From Mycolicibacterium sp. ND9-15 (GTDB lineage: Bacteria; Actinomycetota; Actinomycetes; Mycobacteriales; Mycobacteriaceae), in NCBI RefSeq assembly GCF_035918395.1, contig NZ_CP142362.1, positions 967,501 to 1,031,500 on the forward strand: 64,000 nt of DNA, in the 5' to 3' direction. This document shows, piece after piece, positions 27,991 to 38,767 of this stretch (the stretch's first letter is position 1; each line of letters opens with the position of its first letter). The translations under genes and the position numbers were made by a program. The notes below the pieces were generated by a model. It was not told the origin of the DNA, made no database searches, and was given only the letters and a program-made list of their open reading frames with translations.

Positions 27991-28356
27991 TGGAGCTGCC
28001 GGGAATCGAACCCGGGTCCTACGGCGTTCCCTCAAGACTTCTCCGTGCGCAGTTCGCTATGCCTCTACTCGGATCTCCTGATCATGCGAACAAGTCAGGA
28101 TGACGATCCCAGTCGCTGTTTGGTGTCCCGATGAGTCCCGCGACCGAACTCACCGGTGGATCCCTCTAGCTGATGCCAGACACCGGGTCGAGGGAACTCC
28201 CGGGCTGACAGACTAGCTGTCGCTTAAGCAGCGAGAGCGTAGTCGCGCTGATTGGAATCGGCGCTTAATTGGTTGCAACGACGCTTACGGTGGTCTCTTG
28301 CCTGCACCGGCACGCTTCCCTTGATTCGACGCTCGAAGTCGAAACCGTTCAGCCCC
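27991..28356 (-). ncRNA. ssrA: Transfer-messenger RNA (tmRNA)
   Basis: Rescues stalled ribosomes together with SmpB (encoded about 3 kb away). The 5' GGGGCTG pairs with the 3' CAGCTCC to form the acceptor stem, and GGTTCGATTCC near the 3' end is the T arm. The resume frame at 28262-28224 encodes ADSNQRDYALAA followed by TAA, a typical mycobacterial degradation tag. The discriminator A is at 27991; the next encoded bases are CTA, so CCA must be added by the nucleotidyltransferase after processing. The long 5' part AACGGTTTCGACTT is conserved. Confidence 0.97.
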
Positions 28357-28556
28357 CTGTTTACTTATCGAACAACGTGCCCGCCGGCCTGCGGCAGGAC
28401 ATTTCATCCTACGCGAGTTGTAACAGGCGAGGCCATCGATTTCTTCCTGGGTCGCCACGTCAAGTACGCCGCGGCCTCCCGCAGGGTCGACAACCCGGAG
28501 TTACTCGGCGACCTGCCCGATCTGAACATCGCTACCGGGTTGTCCCACGGTAAAGC

Positions 28557-29393
28557 TCAGATCACGTAATTCAGGTGCTCGACGACTCGCTTCCCAACCG
28601 ACTCGTCGCCGCCGTAGACGATGGCGTCGGCATGCTGGGCCAACGCGGTACGCCCACCGGCCAGACGTGCGAACAGTAACGCGTCGAGGGTGATCGTCGC
28701 CGTGGGTTCCTCGTCACCGAAGTCGTCGACCACCGCGCCACGGCCCTCGACCGCGACGTTGATCGTCCTCCCCAACGGCCCGGTCAGCACGATCGATACC
28801 CGAGAACCGTCGGGCGCCCGACCCAGCTTGCCGACCACGAAGCCCATGCTGGCCGCCATTTCGTCCAACGCGAGTTCCGCAGGCGCACCGGCCGGGTTCG
28901 CGGCGGGTAGCTCCATCGCGTCGCGGATGTCGTGCTCGTGCATCCAGCAGTCGAAGACGCGCACCCGCATGAAGCGGCCGTAGCTGTCCGGGCCCGCCGG
29001 CGTCGCGGTGATCGCGTTCCAATCGGAGTCCGGCATCGCAGCCAGTGTCTGTTGCCGCTGCGCGGTGATGGTCCGGTACGTGTCCAGCAGTTCGTCGGCG
29101 GGAAGGCCGCGAAGCGTGCGCACCCACCGCTCGTTCAGCACGCCGATGTCGTTGCGGACGTGCTCGAGCGTCGAGACGTCGACATCGGCGTCCGGCGTGC
29201 CCACGCCCTGCAGCATCGACTCGGTCCCGACCACGTGCGCGACGACGTCGCGCACGGACCATCCGGGCAGCGCGGTCGGCGCCTGCCACTGGTCGTCGGC
29301 CAATCCGTCGACCACGTCGCCGATGGCGTCCCACTGCGCGAACAAGGCGTCGAGCACTGTTGTCTTGTCCAAGCGAGTGACCAGCCGAGTCAT
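28557..29393 (-). CDS. Maleylpyruvate isomerase family mycothiol-dependent enzyme
   Basis: DinB-like four-helix protein of 278 residues of the mycothiol-dependent maleylpyruvate isomerase family (TIGR03083). The N-terminal part has WDAIGDVVDGLADDQWQAPTALPGW and SVRDVVAHVVG, with a likely metal histidine in AHVVG; the other metal site is in DCWMHEHDIRDA (about 150-161). The C-terminal MDMPI_C-like domain is rich in beta strands. Family members use mycothiol as cofactor in isomerase or S-transferase reactions; the substrate is unknown. It starts one base after the stop of the Ag85-like gene. Confidence 0.85.
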   Translation of the reverse strand: MTRLVTRLDKTTVLDALFAQWDAIGDVVDGLADDQWQAPTALPGWSVRDVVAHVVGTESMLQGVGTPDADVDVSTLEHVRNDIGVLNERWVRTLRGLPADELLDTYRTITAQRQQTLAAMPDSDWNAITATPAGPDSYGRFMRVRVFDCWMHEHDIRDAMELPAANPAGAPAELALDEMAASMGFVVGKLGRAPDGSRVSIVLTGPLGRTINVAVEGRGAVVDDFGDEEPTATITLDALLFARLAGGRTALAQHADAIVYGGDESVGKRVVEHLNYVI

Positions 29394-29394
29394 C

Positions 29395-30378
29395 TCAGAC
29401 GCCCAACGCCGGTCCGATCACCAGATTCCACGACTCCCTCATCTCCGAGTCGAACAGCCCCCAGGTGTGAGCTCCTTCGGGCCGTTCGATGTACGTGATC
29501 GGCACGCTGGCGGCCTGCGCCGCGTCCCTGAACTGGCGGCTGCAGTCCAGTGTGATGCCCTCGACGAGGAGCCCGCCGGCGGGGGTGGGAAAGTCCGGAG
29601 GAAGGTTGTCGACCGCGCCGACGCCACCTGCCGACGCGGCCACGTACACCGCTACGCCGTTGAGCTTTCCGGCGTTCAGCGAAGGGTCGTGCGCGCGCCA
29701 CTCGGGGCTGCCCTCCGGCCCCCACATGTTGGTGGCGTTGCCGCCCCCGCCCAAGACGGTCAGCACCGTCTGGGTGTACTGCTTGCCCTGCGACGTTGCC
29801 GGACAGCCGCTGTACGAGCCGGCGGCCTTGTACAGGCCGGGTGCCTGGATGGCGAGGTCGAGCGCCGAGCCGCCGCTCATCGACAGTCTAGCGATCGCGT
29901 TGAGGCCGTTGCTGTTCAGCTCCTGATCCATCAGCGGCGGCAGCTCCTGCGTCAGGTAGGTCTGCCATTTGTTGCGGCCGAGCGCGGGGTCGTCGGCGAT
30001 CCAGTCGGTGTAAAAGCTCGACCGCCCGCCGATCGGCGACACCACGTTGACCCGCTTGTCGCCGAAGAACTCCGGGATGTTGGTCAGGCCGAACCAGCCC
30101 TTGTCGTCGACGCCGCCGTCGGCGCCGTTGAGCAGATAGAAGATCGGCGCCTGCACGCCGTCCGGCGCGCGGAACACGTCGTTGACGATGATTTTGTCCA
30201 TCGACGGGGAGAAGACCGAGATCTTCTGCCAGCGATCGGTGACCTGTTCGACGCCGGTGATGTGTGCACCGCCGGGGGCGGTGTCGGGTTGTGCGCTTGC
30301 CGGCGCGGCCGTCAGCGTCAGCCCCGAGACCATCAAGGTGATTGCGGCGACGACGATTCCACTCTTCAGTTTGAGCAC
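29395..30378 (-). CDS. Secreted antigen-85-like esterase/mycolyltransferase family protein
   Basis: Exported alpha/beta hydrolase of 327 residues of the antigen 85 fold. The signal peptide (about 1-30) ends at ASAQP. The nucleophile S168 lies in ARLSMSGGSAL, and H304 in EGAHTWGLF; YLLNGADGG, GGRSSFYTDW and GNATNMWG also match the family. It lacks the conserved N-terminal [11 protein letters not shown] of true Ag85A/B/C, so it may be an esterase rather than a trehalose mycolyltransferase. It is 1 base upstream of the mycothiol-dependent enzyme gene. Confidence 0.87.
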   Translation of the reverse strand: MLKLKSGIVVAAITLMVSGLTLTAAPASAQPDTAPGGAHITGVEQVTDRWQKISVFSPSMDKIIVNDVFRAPDGVQAPIFYLLNGADGGVDDKGWFGLTNIPEFFGDKRVNVVSPIGGRSSFYTDWIADDPALGRNKWQTYLTQELPPLMDQELNSNGLNAIARLSMSGGSALDLAIQAPGLYKAAGSYSGCPATSQGKQYTQTVLTVLGGGGNATNMWGPEGSPEWRAHDPSLNAGKLNGVAVYVAASAGGVGAVDNLPPDFPTPAGGLLVEGITLDCSRQFRDAAQAASVPITYIERPEGAHTWGLFDSEMRESWNLVIGPALGV

Positions 30379-30477
30379 CCCGTGATGCTAGCCATGTTCA
30401 GTTCGCGAGCGACCGCATTTGTACGCGCGATCGCGGCGTGTCGATGTGCAGACGCGGTCGCTGGCGGCGGGTGGGAG

Positions 30478-31314
30478 TCAGCCCGCCGCGATCATCGCTA
30501 CGGCGGCCAGCGCCAGCGCCATTCCGAGTGCCTGCCCGCGTGACACCCGCTCGCGCAGCACCACGATCGCCAGCAGCACCGTCGCCGCCGGGTACAGCGA
30601 CATCAGCACGCCGGCGAGCGACAGCAACGACGCCTGCAGCGCCAGCAACATCGCGATGTTCGCGCCGACGTCGAGGAATGCCGCCAGCACCGCCAGCTTC
30701 AGCGGCGTGCCGGATGGCGGCCGCAGATTGCAGCTCAACAGCGCGATGACGATCACCAGAGCCGTCGCCGACGCGCGGGCGAACACCAGCGGCCACAGTC
30801 GCGCCTCCACCGGCGCCTGGTCGATCAGCACGAAGTTCAACCCGAAGGCGACGCCGGAGCCGACCGTCAGCCACGCCACCGTCGCGGTGAACCTGTGCGT
30901 GGTCACGTCCTCGTCGGTGGCATCGCGGCTGACCAGCACCACCGCGATCAACGCCAGCACGACGCCGATCCCGGCGACCAGGCCGGGCCGCTCCCCCAAC
31001 GCCAAGCCGACACCGACCGGAATGCCCGCGACCAGGATCGCGGTCAACGGCGACACCACCGAGATCGGCCCTGAACCCAGCGCGGCGTAGAACCACCACA
31101 CCCCGAACGCCTGCGACACCCCGCACAACACGCCCCAGAGAACCGCGCCCTGCGACACGTCGCCGCCGACCACCGCGGCCACCACCGCGAGCAACACCAT
31201 CGCGATCGGATACGAGACCAGCACCACCCGCAGCGCGGCCACCCGGCGGGAGGCCAACCCGCCCACGAAATCACTGATCCCGTAACCCAGCGCCGACGCC
31301 AGCGCCAGCGCCAC
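30478..31314 (-). CDS. EamA/DMT-superfamily transporter
   Basis: Inner-membrane protein of 278 residues with about ten hydrophobic helices arranged as two EamA repeats. SGPISVVSPLTAILVAG in the first half and LYPAATVLLAIVVLRERVSRGQALGMALALAA in the second are the characteristic loops and final helices. DMT transporters export or import small metabolites; the substrate is unknown. The GTG start lies 5 bases after the smpB stop, so it is the last gene of the prfB-to-smpB transcript. Confidence 0.88.
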   Translation of the reverse strand: MALALASALGYGISDFVGGLASRRVAALRVVLVSYPIAMVLLAVVAAVVGGDVSQGAVLWGVLCGVSQAFGVWWFYAALGSGPISVVSPLTAILVAGIPVGVGLALGERPGLVAGIGVVLALIAVVLVSRDATDEDVTTHRFTATVAWLTVGSGVAFGLNFVLIDQAPVEARLWPLVFARASATALVIVIALLSCNLRPPSGTPLKLAVLAAFLDVGANIAMLLALQASLLSLAGVLMSLYPAATVLLAIVVLRERVSRGQALGMALALAAVAMIAAG

Positions 31315-31319
31315 TCCGA

Positions 31320-31814
31320 TCAGGTCATGCCCTTGGCGCGGCGGCCCAACTCGCGGGTGATCTCCCGTTGCGCATCGCGGCGTGCCAAGTCCTGGCGTTT
31401 GTCGCGGGCCTCTTTACCGCGGGCCAGCGCCAGTTCCACCTTCACCTTGCCGTCGGAGAAGTAGAGCGACAGCGGCACCAGGGTGAGGTTGCCGTCCCGG
31501 ATCCGGCCGATCAGCTGATCGATCTGCCTGCGGTGCAGCAGCAGTTTCCGGTTGCGCCGCGGCGCGTGGTTCGTCCAGCTGCCGTGGTGATACTCGGGGA
31601 TGTGGACGTTGCGCAGCCACACCTCACCGTCGTCGACCGTGGCGAACGCGTCGGCCAGCGACGCCTGCCCGTCACGCAGGCTCTTCACCTCGGTGCCGAC
31701 CAGCTGGATGCCCGCCTCGAAGGTCTCCAAGATCGAATAGTTGTGCCGGGCCTTGCGATTCGACGCGACGATCCTGTTGTTTCTGGACCGTGCGGGGTCC
31801 GCCTTCTTGGCCAC
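31320..31814 (-). CDS. smpB: SsrA-binding protein SmpB
   Basis: tmRNA-binding protein of 164 residues, essential for trans-translation. The opening [31 protein letters not shown], the [28 protein letters not shown] stretch and the basic C-terminal tail are diagnostic. A GTG start lies two bases after the ftsX stop, so expression is coupled to ftsEX. The tmRNA gene is nearby at 27991-28356. Confidence 0.97.
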   Translation of the reverse strand: MAKKADPARSRNNRIVASNRKARHNYSILETFEAGIQLVGTEVKSLRDGQASLADAFATVDDGEVWLRNVHIPEYHHGSWTNHAPRRNRKLLLHRRQIDQLIGRIRDGNLTLVPLSLYFSDGKVKVELALARGKEARDKRQDLARRDAQREITRELGRRAKGMT

Positions 31815-31816
31815 CG

Positions 31817-32712
31817 CTACCTTCGGATGTAGAGCCGAAGTGTGGCGTAGGCGGTGATTCCGGACATCGCCAGACCCAGGAACAGCATCAACGGAGCGCT
31901 GAAGTACAGCACGTCGGCGTAGTCGACCTTGGCGATCAGGTTGGCCTGATAGAACTGGTTCAGCGCGTTCTCCAGGAACAGCGCCCGCACCAGTATCAGC
32001 CCGATGATCGCGATGACCACGCCGATCAACGCAGCCAACATCGCCTCCACCAGGAAGGGCAACTGGGTGTACCAGCGGCTGGCCCCGACCAGTCGCATGA
32101 TGCCGATCTCGGTGCGTCTGGTGTACGCCGCGACTTGAACCATGTTGGCGATCAACAGGACCGCGCCGATCGCCTGTACCAACGCCACCGCGAACGCGGC
32201 GTTACTGATCCCGTCGAGCACCGCGAACAACCGGTCTATCAAGTCCTTCTGGTTGAGCACGTTGAGCACGCCGGGCTGACCGACCATCGCCTCGTCGAAG
32301 TCCTTGTGCTGCTCGGGATCGTCGAGCTTGACGACGAACGACGCCGGGAACGCGTCGCGCCCGGCGACGTCCTTGTATTGCGGGAACTTCTTGATCGCGT
32401 CGTCGTAGGCCTCGTCGCGGTTGAGGAACCGCACCGAGCGCACGTCGTCGCGGTCCTCGATCTGCTGGCGCAGCGCCTTGCACGGATCGGCATCGCACGA
32501 CGGGTCGTTGGCCGAGACGTCGTTGGTCAGGAAGACCTGGCTCTCGACGCGATCCAGATAGATGTTGCGGGACTGGTCGGCGAGCCGGACGACGAGCAGG
32601 CCGCCGCCGAACAGGCCGATCGAGATCGCGGTCGTCAGGATCATCGCCACGGTCATGGTGACGTTGCGACGAAACCCGGTGAGGACCTCGTTGATGAGGA
32701 AGCCGAAGCGCA

Positions 32713-32713
<1 letters not shown>
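31817..32713 (-). CDS. ftsX: Cell division protein FtsX
   Basis: Membrane partner of FtsE, 298 residues; together they control peptidoglycan hydrolysis at the septum. Topology fits FtsX: a first helix (about 22-44), a large extracellular domain (about 45-170) with a cysteine pair [12 protein letters not shown], then three helices (about 175-195, 220-245, 270-292). The GTG start overlaps the ftsE stop by one base (TAGTG). Confidence 0.96.
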
Positions 32714-33405
<692 letters not shown>

Positions 33406-33438
33406 GGCACGCCAGTGTAGCGGGGCAACGGCGGTGCC

Positions 33439-33861
33439 CTAGCTGGGCGGAGTCGTGGTCGTGGTCGGCGGTACCAGTTGCGGCACGTCCGGCAGCAACG
33501 ACGGCGACTCGGTCGTCGTCGGTGTCGTCTCCGGTGAGCCGTCCGGTTCGGTAGCGGGCGTCGGAGTCGGACTCGTCGTGGTGGTCTCGGTCGTGGTGGT
33601 CGTCGTCGGGGTGGTCGTGGTGGTCGTGTACTCCGGTTCAGTGGTCCGTCGCACATTGGTGCGCGGCACCCACGTGTATTGCGGGTCGGGTACGAAACCC
33701 GGCGGTACCACCTGCGGCGCCGCCGGCGGTTCCTGCGGCGGCGGTTGGTACACGTTGTTCAACCACACCAGGGCGACGAACGCGACGAGCAGCGTGGCCG
33801 TCGACGTGCGGATGCGACCGCCGAACAGGTGGCCCGGGATGCGGAACCTACTCGCCGTCAC
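33439..33861 (-). CDS. Proline/threonine-rich membrane protein (Rv3103c-like)
   Basis: Protein of 140 residues with one N-terminal membrane helix (about 17-35, TATLLVAFVALVWLNNVY) followed by a Pro-rich segment (YQPPPQEPPAAPQVVPPG) and a long Thr/Pro-rich tail with runs of threonine. This looks like an anchored, extracellular, low-complexity stalk, possibly glycosylated. The GTG start at 33861 is placed by the sequence [11 protein letters not shown] and overlaps the end of mscS by 14 bases; the longer open frame upstream lies inside mscS. Position between mscS and ftsE matches Rv3103c of M. tuberculosis. Confidence 0.8.
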   Translation of the reverse strand: MTASRFRIPGHLFGGRIRTSTATLLVAFVALVWLNNVYQPPPQEPPAAPQVVPPGFVPDPQYTWVPRTNVRRTTEPEYTTTTTTPTTTTTTETTTTSPTPTPATEPDGSPETTPTTTESPSLLPDVPQLVPPTTTTTPPS

Positions 33862-34823
33862 CGGATCTCCGGGCTTCGGCGGTCTGCTTGTCGAATTCAG
33901 GGTCGCGGGTCGCCGCCGACTGCGGCATCGCGCTGGCGACCGGCGTCGCGTCGGCCGGGTTGACCACCCCAGCGGTGGCCAGCGCGTGAAGAACCAGCAC
34001 GCGCAAGCGCCTGCCGGCCTCGAACTGCTTGCCCGGCAGGGTGCGCGCGACCATGCGCAGGTTGACGTTGTCCAAACCGATGTTCTCCACGCCCATGAGC
34101 GATGGCTCGTCCAACAACAGATCCTTGAGCTGACGATCCTCCATCGACTTGCCACCCACCTCGTGCAGCAGTTCGTTGACGCGATTGAGATCGGCGCTCA
34201 CCGGAACGGGGATGTCGATAACCGCACGCGCCCAGTCCTTGGACAGGTTCAACGACCGGACGATGTTGCCGTTGGGGACGGTGTAGACCTCACCCTCGGC
34301 GGTGCGCAGCTTGGTCACCCGCAGCGTGACCTCTTCGACGGTGCCGACCGACTCCTCCGATGCGCCCACCATGCTCAACTGCACGAGGTCGCCGAATCCG
34401 TACTGGCGCTCGGTGATGATGAAGAAACCGCTGAGCAGGTCCTGCACCACCTTCTGGGCACCGAAGCCCAGCGCGGCACCCAGCACGGCCGCCGGCGCCA
34501 CCAGAGAGCTGATCGGCAGGTCGAGGACATCGGTGATCTGTGCCGTCACCATCACAAAAAGCAGCACGATCGCGACCCACGAGATGACGTTCGCGACCGC
34601 CTGACGGTGCTTGGAGGCCTCCGACCGCACCAACCTGTCGCCGGACTGGAAACTCTCCTCCAGCCGCCGAGTGACGCGACGCGCCGCCCAGTTGATGAAG
34701 CGGGCCGCCAGGATCGCGCCGATCACCAGCAGCGCGATATTCAGTCCCTTGGTGAGGAGCCACTCGCCGACCCCCCGATGCCAGAAGTCATGCCAGGCGT
34801 CGACCGGCGAGACGGCGAGGATG

Positions 34824-34834
<11 letters not shown>
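33848..34834 (-). CDS. MscS-family mechanosensitive ion channel
   Basis: Small-conductance mechanosensitive channel of 328 residues. Helices lie at about 25-45 and 80-100; the pore helix is [35 protein letters not shown], with the Gly/Ala pattern of TM3 and the beta-domain entry. The C-terminal cytoplasmic domain has [20 protein letters not shown]. It overlaps prfB by 11 bases and the proline-rich gene by 14. Confidence 0.93.
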
Positions 34835-35930
<1,096 letters not shown>

Positions 35931-36090
35931 GGGAGTTCAGGTTACCCGTGGGCGGATCGGCGCCGGTTCTCACGACTGGCGGCAACGAACGCGGTGCGCG
36001 ATCTAGCATCGGGGGGTAACCGGCCCGGCCCCGCGCGACAGCCTCCGCGCGAGTCCAGCCAGCAACCGAAGGCTTCAACAAAAGGTATCC

Positions 36091-37476
36091 ATGCGCCCTT
36101 ACCACGTGGCAATCGTCGGCTCAGGCCCCTCGGGTTACTTTGCCGCGGCGTCGTTGCTCAAGTTCGCCGATTCTCAGGAGTCGCAAGGCGGCGCCGGCCA
36201 GAAAACAGATGTGCGCGTCGACATGCTCGAGATGTTGCCGACCCCGTGGGGGCTGGTGCGCTCCGGTGTGGCGCCCGATCATCCCAAGATCAAGTCGATC
36301 AGCGCGCAGTTCGAGAAGACCGCGCTGGATCCGCGGTTCCGGTTCTTCGGCAACGTCGCCGTCGGTGAGCATGTGCAGCCCGCCGAACTGGCCGAGCGCT
36401 ACGACGCGGTGGTCTACGCCGTCGGCGCGCAGTCCGACCGCGCCCTGGGCATCCCCGGGGAGGACCTGCCGGGCAGCGTCGCCGCCGTCGACTTCGTCGG
36501 CTGGTACAACGCCCACCCCCACTTCGAGGAGTGCGCGCCGGACATCTCCTGCGGGCGCGCTGTGGTGATCGGCAACGGCAACGTCGCGCTCGATGTCGCG
36601 CGGATCCTCGTCACCGACCCCGATGTGCTGGGTGCGACGGACATCGCCGACCACGCGTTGAAGTCGCTGCACGACCGCGGTGTGGAGGAAGTCCTCATCA
36701 TCGGCAGGCGGGGGCCGCTGCAGGCGCCGTTCACCACGCTGGAGTTGCGCGAGCTCGGCCAGCTGGAGGGGCTCTGCGACGTGGACGTGATCATCGATCC
36801 CGCCGACTTCGCCGACATCACCGACGAGGACCTCGAGGCGGCGGGCAAGACCGTGCGCAACAACATCAAGGTGCTGCGCGGGTACGCCGAACAGACACCG
36901 AAGAACGCCAAGCGGCGCATCGTGTTCCGGTTCCGCACCTCGCCGATCGAGATCAAGGGCGACGGCCGCGTGGAATCGATCGTGCTCGGACGCAACGAGT
37001 TGGTCGACGACAACGGCCACATCGCCGCCAAGGACACCGGCGAGCGCGAGGAGGTGCCCGCGCAACTGGTGGTGCGCGCCGTCGGTTATCGCGGTGTGCC
37101 CACGACCGGTCTGCCGTTCGACGAGCGCAACGGCACGATCCCGCACACCAAGGGCCGCATCGAGGGAAGCCGCAACGAGTACGTCGTCGGCTGGATCAAA
37201 CGGGGGCCCACCGGCGTCATCGGCAGCAACAAGAGCGACTCGCAGGAAACCGTCGACACGTTGCTCGCCGATCTGTCCGGCGCCCAGTTGTCCGAATTCG
37301 CCGACGACCATTCCCAGCGGCTGGCGGAGTGGCTGGTCGAGCGGCAACCCAAGGTGGTCACAGACGACCACTGGCGGGTGATCGACGAGTACGAGCGGTC
37401 AGCCGGTGAACCGCACGGCCGGCCGCGGGTGAAGCTGACGAGCGTGGCGGAGATGTTGCGTATCGGGCACGCTTAG
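36091..37476 (+). CDS. fprA: NADPH-ferredoxin reductase FprA
   Basis: FAD-dependent adrenodoxin-reductase-like enzyme of 461 residues that passes electrons from NADPH to ferredoxins, for example for P450s or Rieske enzymes. The FAD motif VAIVGSGPSGYFAA is at about 6-19; PTPWGLVRSGVAPDH is the family signature; the NADP motif is AVVIGNGNVALDVARIL near 155. C-terminal GWIKRGPTGVIGSNKSDSQET closes the FAD site. In M. tuberculosis fprA is likewise divergent from prfB. Confidence 0.96.
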   Translation: MRPYHVAIVGSGPSGYFAAASLLKFADSQESQGGAGQKTDVRVDMLEMLPTPWGLVRSGVAPDHPKIKSISAQFEKTALDPRFRFFGNVAVGEHVQPAELAERYDAVVYAVGAQSDRALGIPGEDLPGSVAAVDFVGWYNAHPHFEECAPDISCGRAVVIGNGNVALDVARILVTDPDVLGATDIADHALKSLHDRGVEEVLIIGRRGPLQAPFTTLELRELGQLEGLCDVDVIIDPADFADITDEDLEAAGKTVRNNIKVLRGYAEQTPKNAKRRIVFRFRTSPIEIKGDGRVESIVLGRNELVDDNGHIAAKDTGEREEVPAQLVVRAVGYRGVPTTGLPFDERNGTIPHTKGRIEGSRNEYVVGWIKRGPTGVIGSNKSDSQETVDTLLADLSGAQLSEFADDHSQRLAEWLVERQPKVVTDDHWRVIDEYERSAGEPHGRPRVKLTSVAEMLRIGHA

Positions 37477-37543
37477 CCCCTTCGGCGCTCGATATCGCGC
37501 TGAGGGCTGCGATTCCCGCGGATCAACGACCCGGTGTGCAATC

Positions 37544-37897
37544 TCACGAGTAGGGTGCCGGAGGCGGTGGCGGTGCTTGGGGCGGTGCGAACCGCCAGTT
37601 GTCCGGGTTCTTCGGCGAGTACACGACCGGAAGCAACTGGCCCATCGCCGGCCAATCGTTGACGTCCACTTCGAGGCGCTGATAGACGACGTGCTCGTTG
37701 ACCGTCGGACCGTTGATGACGCCGGTGATGGTCACGTATTGCGGCCCGGCGACGTCTGTGGGCCGGGGGCTGACGCCGGTGACCAGCAGCTGACCGGACG
37801 GCCACTCGGCGGGGACGCCGCGGCGCCGCATCAGCATCGGTCGGGCCAGCAGTATCAGCGCACCGACCAGCAGCAGTATCACCGTCAATTCCCACAC
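37544..37897 (-). CDS. Small membrane-anchored protein, unknown function
   Basis: Open frame of 117 residues from GTG 37897 ([27 protein letters not shown]): one membrane helix with a basic cytoplasmic stop, then a soluble domain ([32 protein letters not shown] beta pattern) and a Pro-rich end. The layout resembles DUF3592-type proteins, but the match is weak. The start is uncertain because no good ribosome site is visible. It is divergent from hisN, with 23 bases between the starts. Confidence 0.6.
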   Translation of the reverse strand: MWELTVILLLVGALILLARPMLMRRRGVPAEWPSGQLLVTGVSPRPTDVAGPQYVTITGVINGPTVNEHVVYQRLEVDVNDWPAMGQLLPVVYSPKNPDNWRFAPPQAPPPPPAPYS

Positions 37898-37920
37898 ACC
37901 GACATGGTAGGACGACAGGC

Positions 37921-38703
37921 ATGGTTTCCCTGGCGGACGATCTGACGCTGGCACTTGCCCTGGCCGACGACGCGGATGCGCAGACGACGGCCCGATTCGG
38001 CGCGCTCGACCTCGTCGTCGAGACCAAACCCGACCTGACCCCCGCCACCGATGCCGACCTGGACGTCGAATCGATGATTCGCAGCCGGTTGGACCGTGCG
38101 CGTCCGGACGATTCCGTGTTCGGCGAGGAGTTCGGCGGCACGAAGGCGTTGGTGGGCAGGCAGTGGGTCATCGATCCGATCGACGGCACCAAGAACTTCG
38201 TCCGCGGAGTGCCGGTATGGGCGACGTTGATCGCGTTGTTGAACGACGGCGTTCCGGTGCTTGGTGTTGTGAGTGCGCCTGCGCTGCAACGTCGTTGGCG
38301 GGCGGCTACCGGCTTGGGCGCGTTCGCGCGGGTAGCCGGGCAGGCGGAGCGGCGCCTGAGCGTGTCCAAGGTCGACGAGCTGGGGTCGGCGAGCCTGGCC
38401 TTCTCCAGCCTCTCCGGCTGGGCCACGCGAGGGCTACGGGAGCGCTTCGTCGCACTGACCGACGACGTGTGGCGGGTGCGCGGATACGGCGACTTCTACA
38501 ACTACTGCCTGGTCGCCGAGGGGGCCGTCGACATCGCGATGGAGCCGGAGGTGTCGACGTGGGATCTGGCGCCGCTCGATGTCCTGGTGCGTGAGGCCGG
38601 CGGTCGGTTCACCAACCTCCTCGGCGAACCCGGGCCCCACGGCGGCAGCGCGGTGGCGACCAACGGCCTGCTGCACGAGGCGGTGCTCGCTCGCTTGCGC
38701 TGA
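37921..38703 (+). CDS. hisN: Inositol-monophosphatase-family phosphatase, histidinol-phosphatase type
   Basis: Mg2+-dependent phosphatase of 260 residues. Metal ligands E69/E70 (GEEFGG), D85 and D88 in [12 protein letters not shown], and the late [12 protein letters not shown] are all present. The neighbouring fadE24-fadE23-fadB4 order identifies it with Rv3137, which was shown in M. tuberculosis to act as histidinol-phosphate phosphatase (HisN). Inositol phosphatase activity is the alternative. Confidence 0.87.
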   Translation: MVSLADDLTLALALADDADAQTTARFGALDLVVETKPDLTPATDADLDVESMIRSRLDRARPDDSVFGEEFGGTKALVGRQWVIDPIDGTKNFVRGVPVWATLIALLNDGVPVLGVVSAPALQRRWRAATGLGAFARVAGQAERRLSVSKVDELGSASLAFSSLSGWATRGLRERFVALTDDVWRVRGYGDFYNYCLVAEGAVDIAMEPEVSTWDLAPLDVLVREAGGRFTNLLGEPGPHGGSAVATNGLLHEAVLARLR

Positions 38704-38767
38704 TACCTTACTCTGGAGTCAGTTCGGCGAACCCGAACGTCCCCCACCAAGCGAGGCAGCAGTCGAC

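Noticed and set aside
28252..28569. Open frames across the tmRNA gene
   Set aside because: The region is explained by tmRNA structure and its upstream region.
37477..37543. Terminator between fprA and the convergent small gene
   Set aside because: Only short broken complementarity around CGATATCG is seen, too weak to call.
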